Part shown: piece by piece, positions 26,123 through 33,886 of the stretch | Layout: each line of letters starts with the position of its first letter | Position numbering within the stretch: position 1 is the first letter of the stretch | Assembly (NCBI RefSeq): GCF_017526105.1 | Contig: NZ_CP071839.1 | Coordinates: 3,960,001-4,024,000, forward strand | Source: Streptomyces cyanogenus | Lineage (GTDB): Bacteria > Actinomycetota > Actinomycetes > Streptomycetales > Streptomycetaceae | DNA length: 64,000 nucleotides | Direction of reading: 5' to 3' | Notes under the pieces: generated by a model | Told to the model about the DNA's origin: nothing | Databases searched by the model: none | Seen by the model: the letters and a program-made list of their open reading frames with translations, nothing else | Translations under genes and position numbers: made by a program

Positions 26123-26788
26123 GTGGAAGAGACGATCGCGGGCGCCCAGAACAGTCAGATGGCTGGTCACATTCCGCAGCAGCGCGGGGAATCGCTGCTG
26201 GAGACCGCCGTACGGTACGCCGAGGAAAGGCACTGGGACGTGTTCCCGGGCACCTGGCTGGAAGCCGTCGACGGGATGCAGCGCTGTTCGTGCGGTGACA
26301 CCTCGTGCCCTGCGCCGGGTGCGCACCCCACGCGCCCCGACTGGGCGAGCCAGGCGACCGGCAGTGCGACCGTCGTGCGCCGGATGTGGCAGAAGCAGCC
26401 GACGGCGTCGATCCTGCTGCCGACCGGGCGGACCTTCGACGCGCTGTCCGTCCCGGAGAGCGCGGGGTTCCTCGCGCTCGCCCGGATGGAGCGGATGGAG
26501 CTGACGCTCGGGCCGGTCACGCTGACCCCGGACCGGCGGATGCACTTCTTCGTCCTGCCCGGCGCCTCCGCGAAGGTGCCGGACCTGGTGCACAAGATCG
26601 GGTGGTCGCTGTCGTCACTGGATCTGGTGGCCCAGGGCGAAGGCGCGTACGTGGCTGCGCCGCCCACCCGGTTCGGGTCGCGGGGGGCTGTGCAGTGGGC
26701 CTGCCGGCCCACGCCCGCGAACCGGTGGCTGCCGGACGCGGAGGAACTGATCTCGCCGCTTGCCTACGCGTGCGGGAGGGATCGGTAG
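26123..26788 (+). CDS. Bifunctional DNA primase/polymerase-like protein
   Basis: A 221-residue protein related to the N-terminal primase-polymerase (archaeo-eukaryotic primase-like) domain. Visible features are AVRYAEERHWDVFPG, a Cys-rich CSCGDTSCPAPGAHP segment, and the C-terminal VAAPPTRFGSRGAVQW. The acidic catalytic pair of active primases (Asp-x-Asp) is not evident: the expected site reads FDALSVPES. It may therefore be a non-catalytic relative. GTG 26123 gives the family-typical start; GTG 26099 is a longer alternative. Confidence 0.8.
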   Translation: MEETIAGAQNSQMAGHIPQQRGESLLETAVRYAEERHWDVFPGTWLEAVDGMQRCSCGDTSCPAPGAHPTRPDWASQATGSATVVRRMWQKQPTASILLPTGRTFDALSVPESAGFLALARMERMELTLGPVTLTPDRRMHFFVLPGASAKVPDLVHKIGWSLSSLDLVAQGEGAYVAAPPTRFGSRGAVQWACRPTPANRWLPDAEELISPLAYACGRDR

Positions 26789-26850
26789 CCGTCGCCCACT
26801 GGTCTGCCGGGCTGTCGTCTCGTCGGCGGCTGCGGCTTCGTCGTGGCTGA

Positions 26851-26896
26851 TCGCGCGGTTCCCCGCGCCCCTGCGGGGGCGCGGGGAACCGCGCGA
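26851..26896. repeat. Perfect 21-bp inverted repeat (dispersed GC-rich element)
   Basis: Left arm 26851-26871 and right arm 26876-26896 are perfectly complementary with a four-base loop; the core is GCGCGGTTCCCCGCGCCCC. It lies between two converging genes and should act as a terminator for both strands. Half copies occur at 7432-7466 and 39281-39302 and a diverged copy near 19601-19640. Confidence 0.8.
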
Positions 26897-26954
26897 GAGA
26901 CCCACCACACGCCCGCAGCCACCGGCGAAGAGCACCCGGCAGACGAGCACGCAC

Positions 26955-27839
26955 TCAGTCCCCGAGCAACCCGTCGAGGAACGGCGACACAGCACCCCGC
27001 CAAGCCTCCGGCAGGTCGTAGTGGGCGAGGTGCCCCGCGTCCGGCACCTCCGCGTACTGCCCGCGCGGCAGCACCCGCACCATCTCCTGGGCCTCCGCCC
27101 GGCCCAGCTCGCCGTCCACGCCGCGCACCACCAGCGTCGGGCACCGCACCTGTGCCAGTTCCTCCCAGTGGGCGTCGTAGACCCACGTCTCGCGGGAGCT
27201 GAGCATGTGCCGGGGCTCGAAGACGGGCCGCCAGCCGTCCTCGCGCTCGTGCATCACCTCGGCGTAGAACGCGCCGCGCGCGGGGCTCGGCCGCTCCACC
27301 CAGGGGTCGTCCTCGCCGAACCACTTGCGGACGTCGGCGAGGCTGGCGAACGGGACGGGCCAGGACCGGAACCAGTCGGCCCACTCGCGCTGCGAGGCCG
27401 CTCCGAGCGCGGAGGCCCGCATGTCGCAGATGACCAGGCCGCGGACCAGCTCGGGACGCTTGGCGGCGAGCTGCCAGGCGGTCAGCGCGCCCATGGCGTG
27501 GCCGATGAGGACGACGGGGGCGAGGCCGAGCTGTTCCACGGCGGCCTCGGCGTCCTCGACGTAGGCCTCCCGGGTGTAGGCGGCCTCGGGGGGCTTCTCG
27601 CTGCGGCCGTGGCCGCGCTGGTCGAGCGCCACGGCCCGGTGGCGGCCGGCGAGCCAGCGGGCGGTGGACGCCCAGTGGGAGGCGCGGCCCATCAGACCGT
27701 GCAGTAACAGCACCCCCGGAGCGCCGGACTCCGGTTCCACCGCGCCGTCCGGCCCCGCCTCCGGTTTCGGAGGGTCGGCGAACTCCCAGGCGGCCAGGCG
27801 CACCCCGCCCGCTCCCGTCACATCGATACGCCGTGCCAT
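26955..27839 (-). CDS. Alpha/beta hydrolase-fold protein lacking the nucleophile serine
   Basis: A 294-residue alpha/beta hydrolase. The HGLMG oxyanion loop, DQRGHGRS and the final VPDAGH with the catalytic His are all present. The nucleophile elbow reads GHAMG: the residue that should be Ser is Ala, encoded by GCC. The fold is otherwise complete, so the protein may bind ligands or use another mechanism. It starts 55 bases after a TCGAAT-N4-ATTCGA palindrome and lies downstream of dmdR1 in the same direction, separated by a terminator. Confidence 0.88.
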   Translation of the reverse strand: MARRIDVTGAGGVRLAAWEFADPPKPEAGPDGAVEPESGAPGVLLLHGLMGRASHWASTARWLAGRHRAVALDQRGHGRSEKPPEAAYTREAYVEDAEAAVEQLGLAPVVLIGHAMGALTAWQLAAKRPELVRGLVICDMRASALGAASQREWADWFRSWPVPFASLADVRKWFGEDDPWVERPSPARGAFYAEVMHEREDGWRPVFEPRHMLSSRETWVYDAHWEELAQVRCPTLVVRGVDGELGRAEAQEMVRVLPRGQYAEVPDAGHLAHYDLPEAWRGAVSPFLDGLLGD

Positions 27840-27893
27840 CGGCCTGGCACCCCCCAGTGCTCCGCCTGCCTCGTCGTCCAGCTGCTCAGGCTA

Positions 27894-27909
27894 TCGAATA
27901 CCCATTCGA
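27894..27909. promoter_or_regulatory. Palindrome TCGAAT-N4-ATTCGA, possible LexA-like box
   Basis: The perfect six-base arms with a four-base spacer resemble the Gram-positive SOS box (CGAAC-N4-GTTCG) with one symmetric change in each arm. It sits in the promoter of the alpha/beta hydrolase gene. A half-site ATTCGAGTGA lies at about 27939. Confidence 0.4.
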
Positions 27910-28076
27910 AGATTCTGTCTCCGCGGACAACACCCCTCATTCGAGTGACACCTCTCCAGGAATGATCGCCGCAGCCGAGGGGATCTTTCTGGCAGGAGGC
28001 GGACCGCTCGGGGAAAAGCCGGTCCGAGGGGATGACCCTGAGAGCTCGGGGCTCCGGGTCAGCACAGGGGAGGACA

Positions 28077-28104
28077 GGCCCCGGCGCCGCTCAGCGCCGG
28101 GGCC
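28077..28104. terminator. Hairpin after dmdR1
   Basis: GGCCCCGGCGC and GCGCCGGGGCC form a perfect 11-bp stem with a six-base loop, ten bases beyond the dmdR1 stop. No U-tract follows, as is common in streptomycetes. Confidence 0.75.
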
Positions 28105-28113
28105 CTCTCCTTG

Positions 28114-28806
28114 TCAGCGCTTGGCCACGAACACGTGGGAGGCGGTGTCCGCCTCCAGCTCGGCCGCCTCGCCGCCGCTGCCCACCAGCACACCGCCGGG
28201 CGACTCCGTCACGCTCACCACGGAACCGGGCTGCACGCCCGCCCGCCGCAGCGTGTACATCAGCTGCGCGTCCGTCTGGATCGGCTCGCCGATACGGCGG
28301 ACGACGACCGTCTTGCCGTCCGTGCCCGGGTCCAGGTCGGCCAGCGACACCATGCTCTCGTCCAGGAACGGGTCCGCCCCGTCCTTCTCGCCCAGCTCCT
28401 CCAGGCCCGGGATCGGATTGCCGTACGGCGACTCGGTGGGGTGCCGCAGCAGCTCCAGCACGCGGCGCTCGACGGCCTCGCTCATCACGTGCTCCCAGCG
28501 GCACGCCTCCGCGTGCACCTGCTCCCACTCCAGACCGATCACGTCCACGAGGAGACACTCGGCCAGGCGGTGCTTGCGCATCACGCGCGTCGCCAGCCGA
28601 CGGCCCTCGTCGGTCAGCTCCAGGTGCCGGTCGCTGGCCACGGAGACCAGGCCGTCACGCTCCATCCGCGCCACCGTCTGGCTCACCGTCGGGCCGCTCT
28701 GGTCCAGCCGCTCCGCGATGCGGGCGCGCATGGGGACGACGCCTTCCTCTTCGAGTTCGAGGATGGTGCGGAGATACATCTCCGTGGTGTCGATCAGTCC
28801 GGACAT
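28114..28806 (-). CDS. dmdR1: DtxR/IdeR-family iron-dependent repressor
   Basis: A 230-residue metalloregulator. The winged-helix DNA-binding domain covers residues 1-70 (TEMYLRTILELEEEG; SGPTVSQTVARMERDGL). The dimer and metal domain carries the ligands in HRLAECLL and HAEACRWEHVMSE, and an SH3-like domain forms the end. With Fe(II) it would bind iron boxes and repress siderophore and uptake genes. Length and sequence fit S. coelicolor DmdR1. That gene was reported to overlap an antiparallel gene, adm; long open frames also run on the + strand here (28032-28883 and 28111-29229). Confidence 0.93.
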   Translation of the reverse strand: MSGLIDTTEMYLRTILELEEEGVVPMRARIAERLDQSGPTVSQTVARMERDGLVSVASDRHLELTDEGRRLATRVMRKHRLAECLLVDVIGLEWEQVHAEACRWEHVMSEAVERRVLELLRHPTESPYGNPIPGLEELGEKDGADPFLDESMVSLADLDPGTDGKTVVVRRIGEPIQTDAQLMYTLRRAGVQPGSVVSVTESPGGVLVGSGGEAAELEADTASHVFVAKR

Positions 28807-28980
28807 ACGTGCCCCTCGATTACCTCTGCCGGCCGCCGGCCGCGTGCGCCGGCCCTGGCACCAATTCTGCCGGATCCCACTGACAAGCGGGCGGTACCGG
28901 GGAAACGGGGCCGACGCGGCGGCCGGACCGTTCCCGTGTGCGGGCGCGGGTGCGGGGCGGGTGCGGATGCGGTGCAGGGG

Positions 28981-29180
28981 CCGGCGCAAGGCGAGTGCCG
29001 GGCCGACGCGGCGCGGATGCGATGCGGGGGCCGGCGCAAGGCGAGTGCCGGGCCGACGCGGCGCGGACGCGGTGCAGGGGCCGGCGCAAGGCGAGTGCCG
29101 GGCCGACGCGGCGCGGACGCGGTGCAGGGGCCGGCGCAAGGCGAGTGCCGGGCCGACGCGGCGCGGATGCGATGCGGGGG
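28981..29180. repeat. 50-bp tandem repeat (minisatellite), four copies
   Basis: The unit beginning CCGGCGCAAGGCGAGTGCCG starts at 28981, 29031, 29081 and 29131, an exact period of 50. Copies differ only at a few bases near the end of the unit (GATGCGATGCGG or GACGCGGTGCAG). Degenerate GCGGGTGCGG units flank it on both sides. It lies between the divergent dmdR1 and SIS genes; 50 is not a multiple of three, so it is not coding. Confidence 0.9.
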
Positions 29181-29225
29181 GCGGCGCGGGTGCGGTGCGG
29201 GGGGCGGCGTGGGTGCCCGGCCGTA

Positions 29226-29251
29226 TTGACACCGGTATGGTCCAGACCGCA
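29226..29251 (+). promoter_or_regulatory. Promoter of the SIS gene with a DasR-like (dre) site
   Basis: TTGACA at 29226-29231 is a consensus -35. TGGTCCAGACC at 29238-29248 matches the DasR responsive element (TGGTCTAGACCA) with two changes and lies where the spacer and -10 should be. DasR, a GntR-family repressor released by aminosugar phosphates, would block this promoter. No good -10 hexamer is visible. Confidence 0.5.
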
Positions 29252-29289
29252 CGGTGATCCGCGACACAGACGCTGCGAAGGGGCACCGC

Positions 29290-30045
29290 ATGAGCGACGG
29301 CACGCCTGCCGACCTGTTCTTCGACGCCGCCATCGGCCTGCTGCAACGGGTCCGCGACGAGGAGGCCGAAGCGATCACCGCGGCCGGCACCCTGCTCGCC
29401 GACACCGTCGCGGCCGGCGGCCGGCTGTTCGCCTTCGGCGCCGGACACTCCTCGCTCGCCGCCCAGGACGTCGTCTACCGCGCGGGCGGCCTGGCCCTGA
29501 TGAACCTGCTCGCCGTACCCGGCGTCGTCGGCGTCGACGTCACCCCGGCCACCCTCGGCTCCGCCCTCGAACGCGTCGACGGCCTCGCGAGCGCCGTCCT
29601 GGACACCTCCCCGGTCCGCGCCGGCGACGCCCTGGTGATCATCTCGCTCTCCGGCCGCAACGCACTGCCCGTGGAGATGGCCCGGAGCGCCCGCGCCCTC
29701 GGCGTGAAGGTCATCGGCGTGACCTCGGTGGCGTACGCCTCGGAGACGACGTCCCGGCACAGCTCCGGCACCTTCCTCAAGGACCACTGCGACGTCGTCC
29801 TCGACTCGAAGATCGCCGTCGGCGACGCGGAACTCACCCTCGACACCATCCCGGCGCCGTTCGCCCCCGCCTCCACGGTCGTCACATCCGCCCTGATGCA
29901 GGCCGTCATGGCGACCACCGCCGCCACCCTCGCCGACCGCGGCATCGAACCCCCGCTGCTGCGCTCCGGCAACGTCGACGGCGGCCACGAGTGGAACCGC
30001 CGGGTGATGACGGAGTACGGCGACCGGATCTTCTACCGCCACTGA
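29290..30045 (+). CDS. SIS domain-containing protein, UPF0309 family
   Basis: A 251-residue sugar-isomerase-fold protein. The phosphosugar-binding signatures are FGAGHSSLAAQD near residue 47 and VIISLSGRNALPVEMA near 118. The closing GNVDGGHEWNR is family-typical. Related proteins handle amino-sugar phosphates or sense them. ATG 29290 follows GAAGGGG by six bases. The DasR-like site in its promoter supports a link with N-acetylglucosamine metabolism; the exact substrate is unknown. Confidence 0.9.
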   Translation: MSDGTPADLFFDAAIGLLQRVRDEEAEAITAAGTLLADTVAAGGRLFAFGAGHSSLAAQDVVYRAGGLALMNLLAVPGVVGVDVTPATLGSALERVDGLASAVLDTSPVRAGDALVIISLSGRNALPVEMARSARALGVKVIGVTSVAYASETTSRHSSGTFLKDHCDVVLDSKIAVGDAELTLDTIPAPFAPASTVVTSALMQAVMATTAATLADRGIEPPLLRSGNVDGGHEWNRRVMTEYGDRIFYRH

Positions 30046-30066
30046 CGGGCCACCGGCACCCGGGCG

Positions 30067-31479
30067 CTACCGCTCCCGCTCCCCCGGCCGTCCCCGCACC
30101 GCCTCCGCCAGGTCCAGGGTCGTCGCGATCCGCAGGGCCACGTCCTCGGCGTAGGCGGTGTCGGAGCGCTCGAAGCGGCTGCGGCCGGCGCCGCGCAGGA
30201 AGGTCACCACGCCCAGCGTCCGCCCCCGGCTGCGCAGCACCGCGCACAGCGCGTGCACCGCGTCCTCGGGCCACTGCCGCTCCAGCGCCCACTCCCGCGC
30301 CCGCTCGGCCGGCACCGGACCGGCGTCCGCGCGCACCGTCCCGGCCCGCTCCGCGCTCCGCAGCGCCGGATGCCCCTCCGGGTAGCGCACGGGCAGGCCG
30401 GCGGCGCCCGTGAGCAGACTCGGCCCCGGTGCCCCGGCGGGCGTGGCGGCGAGCCGGACCAGCCGGACCGGGCCCGGAGCGCCCTCGCCCTCCGCGCGCG
30501 GGCCGCCCGCCACCCGGTCGACGAGGGCGTGATCGGCGAAGCCGGCGAGGGCGAAGTCCAGGTGGACGGTGGCCGCCTCCGCCGGGTCCTCGCACTCGGC
30601 CGCGGCCCGGGCCGCGCGGTGCAGCTGGTTGGTCCGGAACCGCAGCAGGGCCGCCTCCTGCTCGCTCTGTTTGGCCTCGGTGACGTCCTCGAACAGCCAG
30701 CCCACCCCGAGCGGCACCGGCTCTTCGGCGAGCGGCGAGGCCAGCCGCAGGAACCCGCTGCGCCAGCAGCGCCGCCGCTCGCCCTCCGGGCTGCGGACGG
30801 TCACCCACATCTCGGCGGCCGCGGGCGGCGCGCCCTCGGCGAGGACGTGGGTCAGCGCGGCCTCCAGCTCCTCCACGCCCTGGGTGAGCAGCTCGCCCAG
30901 CGGTCGCCCCAGCACGGACGTACGGCCCGTGCCCAGCGCCCGGGCGGCGTGTGCGTTGACGACGGCGGGCCGCAGATCGGCGTCGACCAGGACGACTCCC
31001 CAGGAGGCGTTGTCGAACAGCGCCTCGCTCAGCGCGATCGACCGCTCCAGGTCTATCTGCGCGTGCACCTCGCTGAAGGCGCAGTACACCCCGGCGGGCT
31101 TCCCGTCGGGTCCGCGTACGGCGGCCGACTGGGTCCGTACAAGCACCCGGCCGCCACCCTTGGTGACCAGCGCGAACTCGTGGACCTGCCGGCCCGGCGC
31201 GTGCATCGCCGACATCAGGCGGGCCTGCACCTCCTCGGCGTCGGCGCTGCGCACCGCCCAGCCGGCGAACCCGTGCCGCCCCACGGCCTCGGCGGCCGTC
31301 CAGCCGAGGATCCGCTCCGCCTCCCGGTTCCAGTGGGTCACGACCCCTTCGGCGTCGAAGGCGCACAGGGCCGCGTCCATGCCGTCCAGCAGCGCGGCGA
31401 GCAGATCGGATCCGCCGGACTCACCGGGCTCGTCCGGCCCCAGTTCGTCAGTGGTCCCACTCCGCCGCGAAGCACTCAC
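30067..31479 (-). CDS. PAS/GAF domain sensor protein
   Basis: About 470 residues: a first PAS domain (DAALCAFDAEGVVTHWNREAE, about residues 30-150), a second PAS (FDNASWGVVLVDADLRPAV, about 155-275) and a GAF-like domain to the end (CAVLRSRGRTLGVVTFLRG). No kinase, phosphatase or DNA-binding part follows, so it may be an input module for a partner protein. I prefer GTG 31479, six bases after a GGGGG ribosome site, to GTG 31500. The opposite-strand SIS gene converges on it. Confidence 0.85.
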   Translation of the reverse strand: MSASRRSGTTDELGPDEPGESGGSDLLAALLDGMDAALCAFDAEGVVTHWNREAERILGWTAAEAVGRHGFAGWAVRSADAEEVQARLMSAMHAPGRQVHEFALVTKGGGRVLVRTQSAAVRGPDGKPAGVYCAFSEVHAQIDLERSIALSEALFDNASWGVVLVDADLRPAVVNAHAARALGTGRTSVLGRPLGELLTQGVEELEAALTHVLAEGAPPAAAEMWVTVRSPEGERRRCWRSGFLRLASPLAEEPVPLGVGWLFEDVTEAKQSEQEAALLRFRTNQLHRAARAAAECEDPAEAATVHLDFALAGFADHALVDRVAGGPRAEGEGAPGPVRLVRLAATPAGAPGPSLLTGAAGLPVRYPEGHPALRSAERAGTVRADAGPVPAERAREWALERQWPEDAVHALCAVLRSRGRTLGVVTFLRGAGRSRFERSDTAYAEDVALRIATTLDLAEAVRGRPGERER

Positions 31480-31550
31480 CTGGACCCCCTGGAAAGCCAC
31501 GTCAGCGCACGCACGGCGCTCGGTTCGCTCACTGGCCCTTATTCAACTGG

Positions 31551-31578
31551 AACGTGACCCACCCCACATACTGTTCCC
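31551..31578 (-). promoter_or_regulatory. Possible ECF-type promoter of the PAS gene
   Basis: On the - strand GGGAAC (31578-31573) is followed after 18 bases by CGTT (31554-31551). The AAC-type -35 and CGT-type -10 fit extracytoplasmic or redox sigma factor promoters (GGAA(C/T)-N16-19-CGTT). Confidence 0.3.
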
Positions 31579-31591
31579 GCAAGAAAAACAG

Positions 31592-31692
31592 TTGAGCCCT
31601 CCTCGTCGGCTTCTTAGTGTGTCGGGTACACGAGAAGGGAGGTGGTTCGGCAGATGTATGAATACCGGACGCGTGAGGTGACTGCGGGCTAG
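31592..31692 (+). ncRNA. Orphan promoter and short transcript with a 12-residue ORF
   Basis: TTGAGC (31592-31597) and TAGTGT (31615-31620) are 17 bases apart, a good principal-sigma promoter. Downstream GGAGG (31638-31642) precedes an ATG at 31654 opening a frame MYEYRTREVTAG that stops at 31692. The strong inverted repeat at 31774-31833 could end the transcript. It runs against two leftward genes and serves no visible + strand gene, so it may be a small RNA or a tiny protein. Confidence 0.4.
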
Positions 31693-31773
31693 CGGCCCGT
31701 CACCACACCATGTGCGGTGCCGGACCCGCACGCGACAGAGGCGTGCAGCCGGCCCAATCCCAAGCAGTCACCC

Positions 31774-31833
31774 GACCCGCGGGCTGCCGGTACGTCCGGC
31801 CGGCTCCTCCTTGAGGAACCCAGCCCGCGGGTC
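31774..31833. terminator. Bidirectional inverted repeat after pdxH
   Basis: GACCCGCGGGCTG (31774-31786) and CAGCCCGCGGGTC (31821-31833) are perfect 13-base arms enclosing a smaller hairpin. The structure lies 27 bases beyond the pdxH stop. Confidence 0.7.
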
Positions 31834-31859
31834 GTCTGCGTTTCCGGGCCGGTTCGCGG

Positions 31860-32546
31860 TCAGGGGCTGAGGCGTTCGACGTGCCAGGTGCCGTCGGGCC
31901 GGGCGACGTAGCGCAGGCGGTCGTGGAGGCGGTTCACGCGGCCCTGCCAGAACTCCATCGTCTCCGGGGTGACGCGGAAGCCGCCCCAGTGCGGGGGGAC
32001 GGGGACCTGTTCGTCCTCGGGATAGCGGGCGGCGAGTTCGGCGTAGGCCGCGTCGAGTTCGCTGCGGGAGGCGATCACCGCGGACTGTGCGCTGGCCCAG
32101 GCGCCCAGCTGTGAGCCGTGCGGGCGGGTGCGGAAGTAGGCGGCGGTCTCGTCGCGGCCGGTGCGCCGGGCGGTGCCGGTGACGATGACCTGGCGGGCCA
32201 GCGGGTGCCACGGGAAGAGCAGCGAGACGTGCGGGTTCTCCGCGAGGTCGCGGCCCTTGCGGGATGCGTAGTTGGTGAAGAAGACGAAGCCCTCGGTGTC
32301 GAACTGCTTCATCAGCACCGTGCGGGAGCTGGGGCGGCCCGTCGCGTCCGCCGTGGAGACGACCATCGCGTTGGGTTCGTAGAGCGTGCCGTGCAGGGCC
32401 GCCCGGGCGGCATCCTCGAACCAGCGGGCGAACTGGTCCATGGGATGGGTGGCGAGGTCCTCTTCGGCAAGGCCGTCGGCCCGGTACTGCTTGCGCATGG
32501 CGGCGGGGTCGAGGACGGGATCCAGAAGCGGGTCGCGGTCGGTCAC
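31860..32546 (-). CDS. pdxH: Pyridoxamine 5'-phosphate oxidase
   Basis: A 228-residue FMN enzyme that oxidises pyridoxine or pyridoxamine 5'-phosphate to pyridoxal 5'-phosphate. It shows the MRKQYRADGL start, the FMN site RPSSRTVLMKQ and FFTNYASRKGRDL, the substrate-binding R-x-H region, and the C-terminal WHVERLSP seal. Length is standard. GTG 32546 is chosen. It is divergent from citrate synthase. Confidence 0.95.
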   Translation of the reverse strand: MTDRDPLLDPVLDPAAMRKQYRADGLAEEDLATHPMDQFARWFEDAARAALHGTLYEPNAMVVSTADATGRPSSRTVLMKQFDTEGFVFFTNYASRKGRDLAENPHVSLLFPWHPLARQVIVTGTARRTGRDETAAYFRTRPHGSQLGAWASAQSAVIASRSELDAAYAELAARYPEDEQVPVPPHWGGFRVTPETMEFWQGRVNRLHDRLRYVARPDGTWHVERLSP

Positions 32547-32722
32547 GCGGTCATCCTGCCGTATCGAACGGGTATGGCACTGGGTGTCGCGTGGTCTCCC
32601 CAACCATGGCACCGGGGGTTATCGTTCTGCTCCCTTTGCGGTTGGCTTGACCACGGGTGACCACCGACGGATCGGGGCATCACCGGGGTGACCGCCGCCC
32701 ACACATCACGAGGAGCCGCCTG

Positions 32723-33823
32723 ATGTCCGATTTCGTACCCGGGCTCGAAGGAGTCGTCGCGTTCGAGACGGAGATCGCCGAGCCGGACAAGGAGGGCGGC
32801 GCCCTGCGCTACCGGGGCGTCGACATCGAGGACCTGGTCGGGCACGTCTCGTTCGGGAACGTGTGGGGGCTGCTGGTCGACGGCGCCTTCAACCCCGGAC
32901 TGCCGCCCGCCGAGCCGTTCCCGATCCCCGTGCACTCCGGTGACATCCGGGTGGACGTGCAGTCGGCGCTGGCCATGCTCGCGCCCGTCTGGGGGCTGCG
33001 TCCGCTGCTCGACATCGACGAGCGGCAGGCCCGCGAGGACCTGGCGCGCGCCGCCGTCATGGCCCTGTCGTACGTCGCCCAGTCCGCGCGCGGGCAGGGG
33101 CTGCCGATGGTGCCGCAGCGGGAGATCGACAAGGCGAACTCGGTGGTGGAGCGGTTCATGATCCGCTGGCGCGGGGAGCCGGACCCCAAGCACGTCGCGG
33201 CCGTGGACGCCTACTGGACCTCCGCCGCCGAGCACGGCATGAACGCCTCGACGTTCACCGCGCGGGTCATCGCCTCCACGGGTGCGGACGTCGCCGCCGC
33301 GCTGTCCGGTGCGGTGGGTGCGATGTCCGGGCCGCTGCACGGCGGGGCGCCGTCGCGGGTGCTGGGCATGATCGAGGAGATCGAGCGCACGGGGGACGCG
33401 GAGGCGTACGTCAAGCAGGCCCTGGACCGCGGTGAGCGGCTGATGGGCTTCGGGCACCGGGTGTACCGGGCGGAGGATCCGCGGGCGCGGGTGCTGCGGC
33501 GTACGGCGCGGGAGCTCGGTGCTCCGCGGTTCGAGATCGCCGAGGCGCTGGAGAAGGCCGCGCTGGAGGAGTTGCACAACCGGCGGCCGGACCGGGTGCT
33601 GGCCACGAACGTGGAGTTCTGGGCCGCGATCATGCTCGACTTCGCCGAGGTGCCGGCGCACATGTTCACGTCGATGTTCACGTGTGCGCGTACCGCCGGG
33701 TGGTCGGCGCACATTCTCGAGCAGAAGCGGACGGGGCGGCTGGTGCGGCCTTCTGCCCGGTATGTGGGGCCGGGGCCGCGGCGGCCTCAGGACATCGCCG
33801 GGTATGCGGACATCGCCCACTGA
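32723..33823 (+). CDS. Citrate synthase 2
   Basis: A 366-residue type II-like citrate synthase of the short Gram-positive form. The catalytic His lies in MSGPLHGGAPS near residue 207, a second in GFGHRVYR near 250, and the catalytic Asp in AIMLDFAEVP near 310. It condenses acetyl-CoA or propionyl-CoA with oxaloacetate. ATG 32723 follows AGGAG. Since a main citrate synthase normally lies elsewhere in Streptomyces, this copy may act as a methylcitrate synthase (inference). Confidence 0.92.
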   Translation: MSDFVPGLEGVVAFETEIAEPDKEGGALRYRGVDIEDLVGHVSFGNVWGLLVDGAFNPGLPPAEPFPIPVHSGDIRVDVQSALAMLAPVWGLRPLLDIDERQAREDLARAAVMALSYVAQSARGQGLPMVPQREIDKANSVVERFMIRWRGEPDPKHVAAVDAYWTSAAEHGMNASTFTARVIASTGADVAAALSGAVGAMSGPLHGGAPSRVLGMIEEIERTGDAEAYVKQALDRGERLMGFGHRVYRAEDPRARVLRRTARELGAPRFEIAEALEKAALEELHNRRPDRVLATNVEFWAAIMLDFAEVPAHMFTSMFTCARTAGWSAHILEQKRTGRLVRPSARYVGPGPRRPQDIAGYADIAH

Positions 33824-33886
33824 GAGGGGTGCCCGGGGCGCGTGGGCGGCTGCGGATGCGTGCCGTTCCCGCGCCCCGGGGAGTGA

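Noticed and set aside
27940..28076. Structured-looking leader that might be a riboswitch
   Set aside because: I compared it by eye with the cobalamin, SAM, cyclic di-AMP and cyclic di-GMP consensus patterns and found none of their conserved cores.
28981..29180. Regular repeats that might be a CRISPR array
   Set aside because: The 50-base units are contiguous with no unique spacers between them, are not palindromic at their ends, and no cas gene is present.
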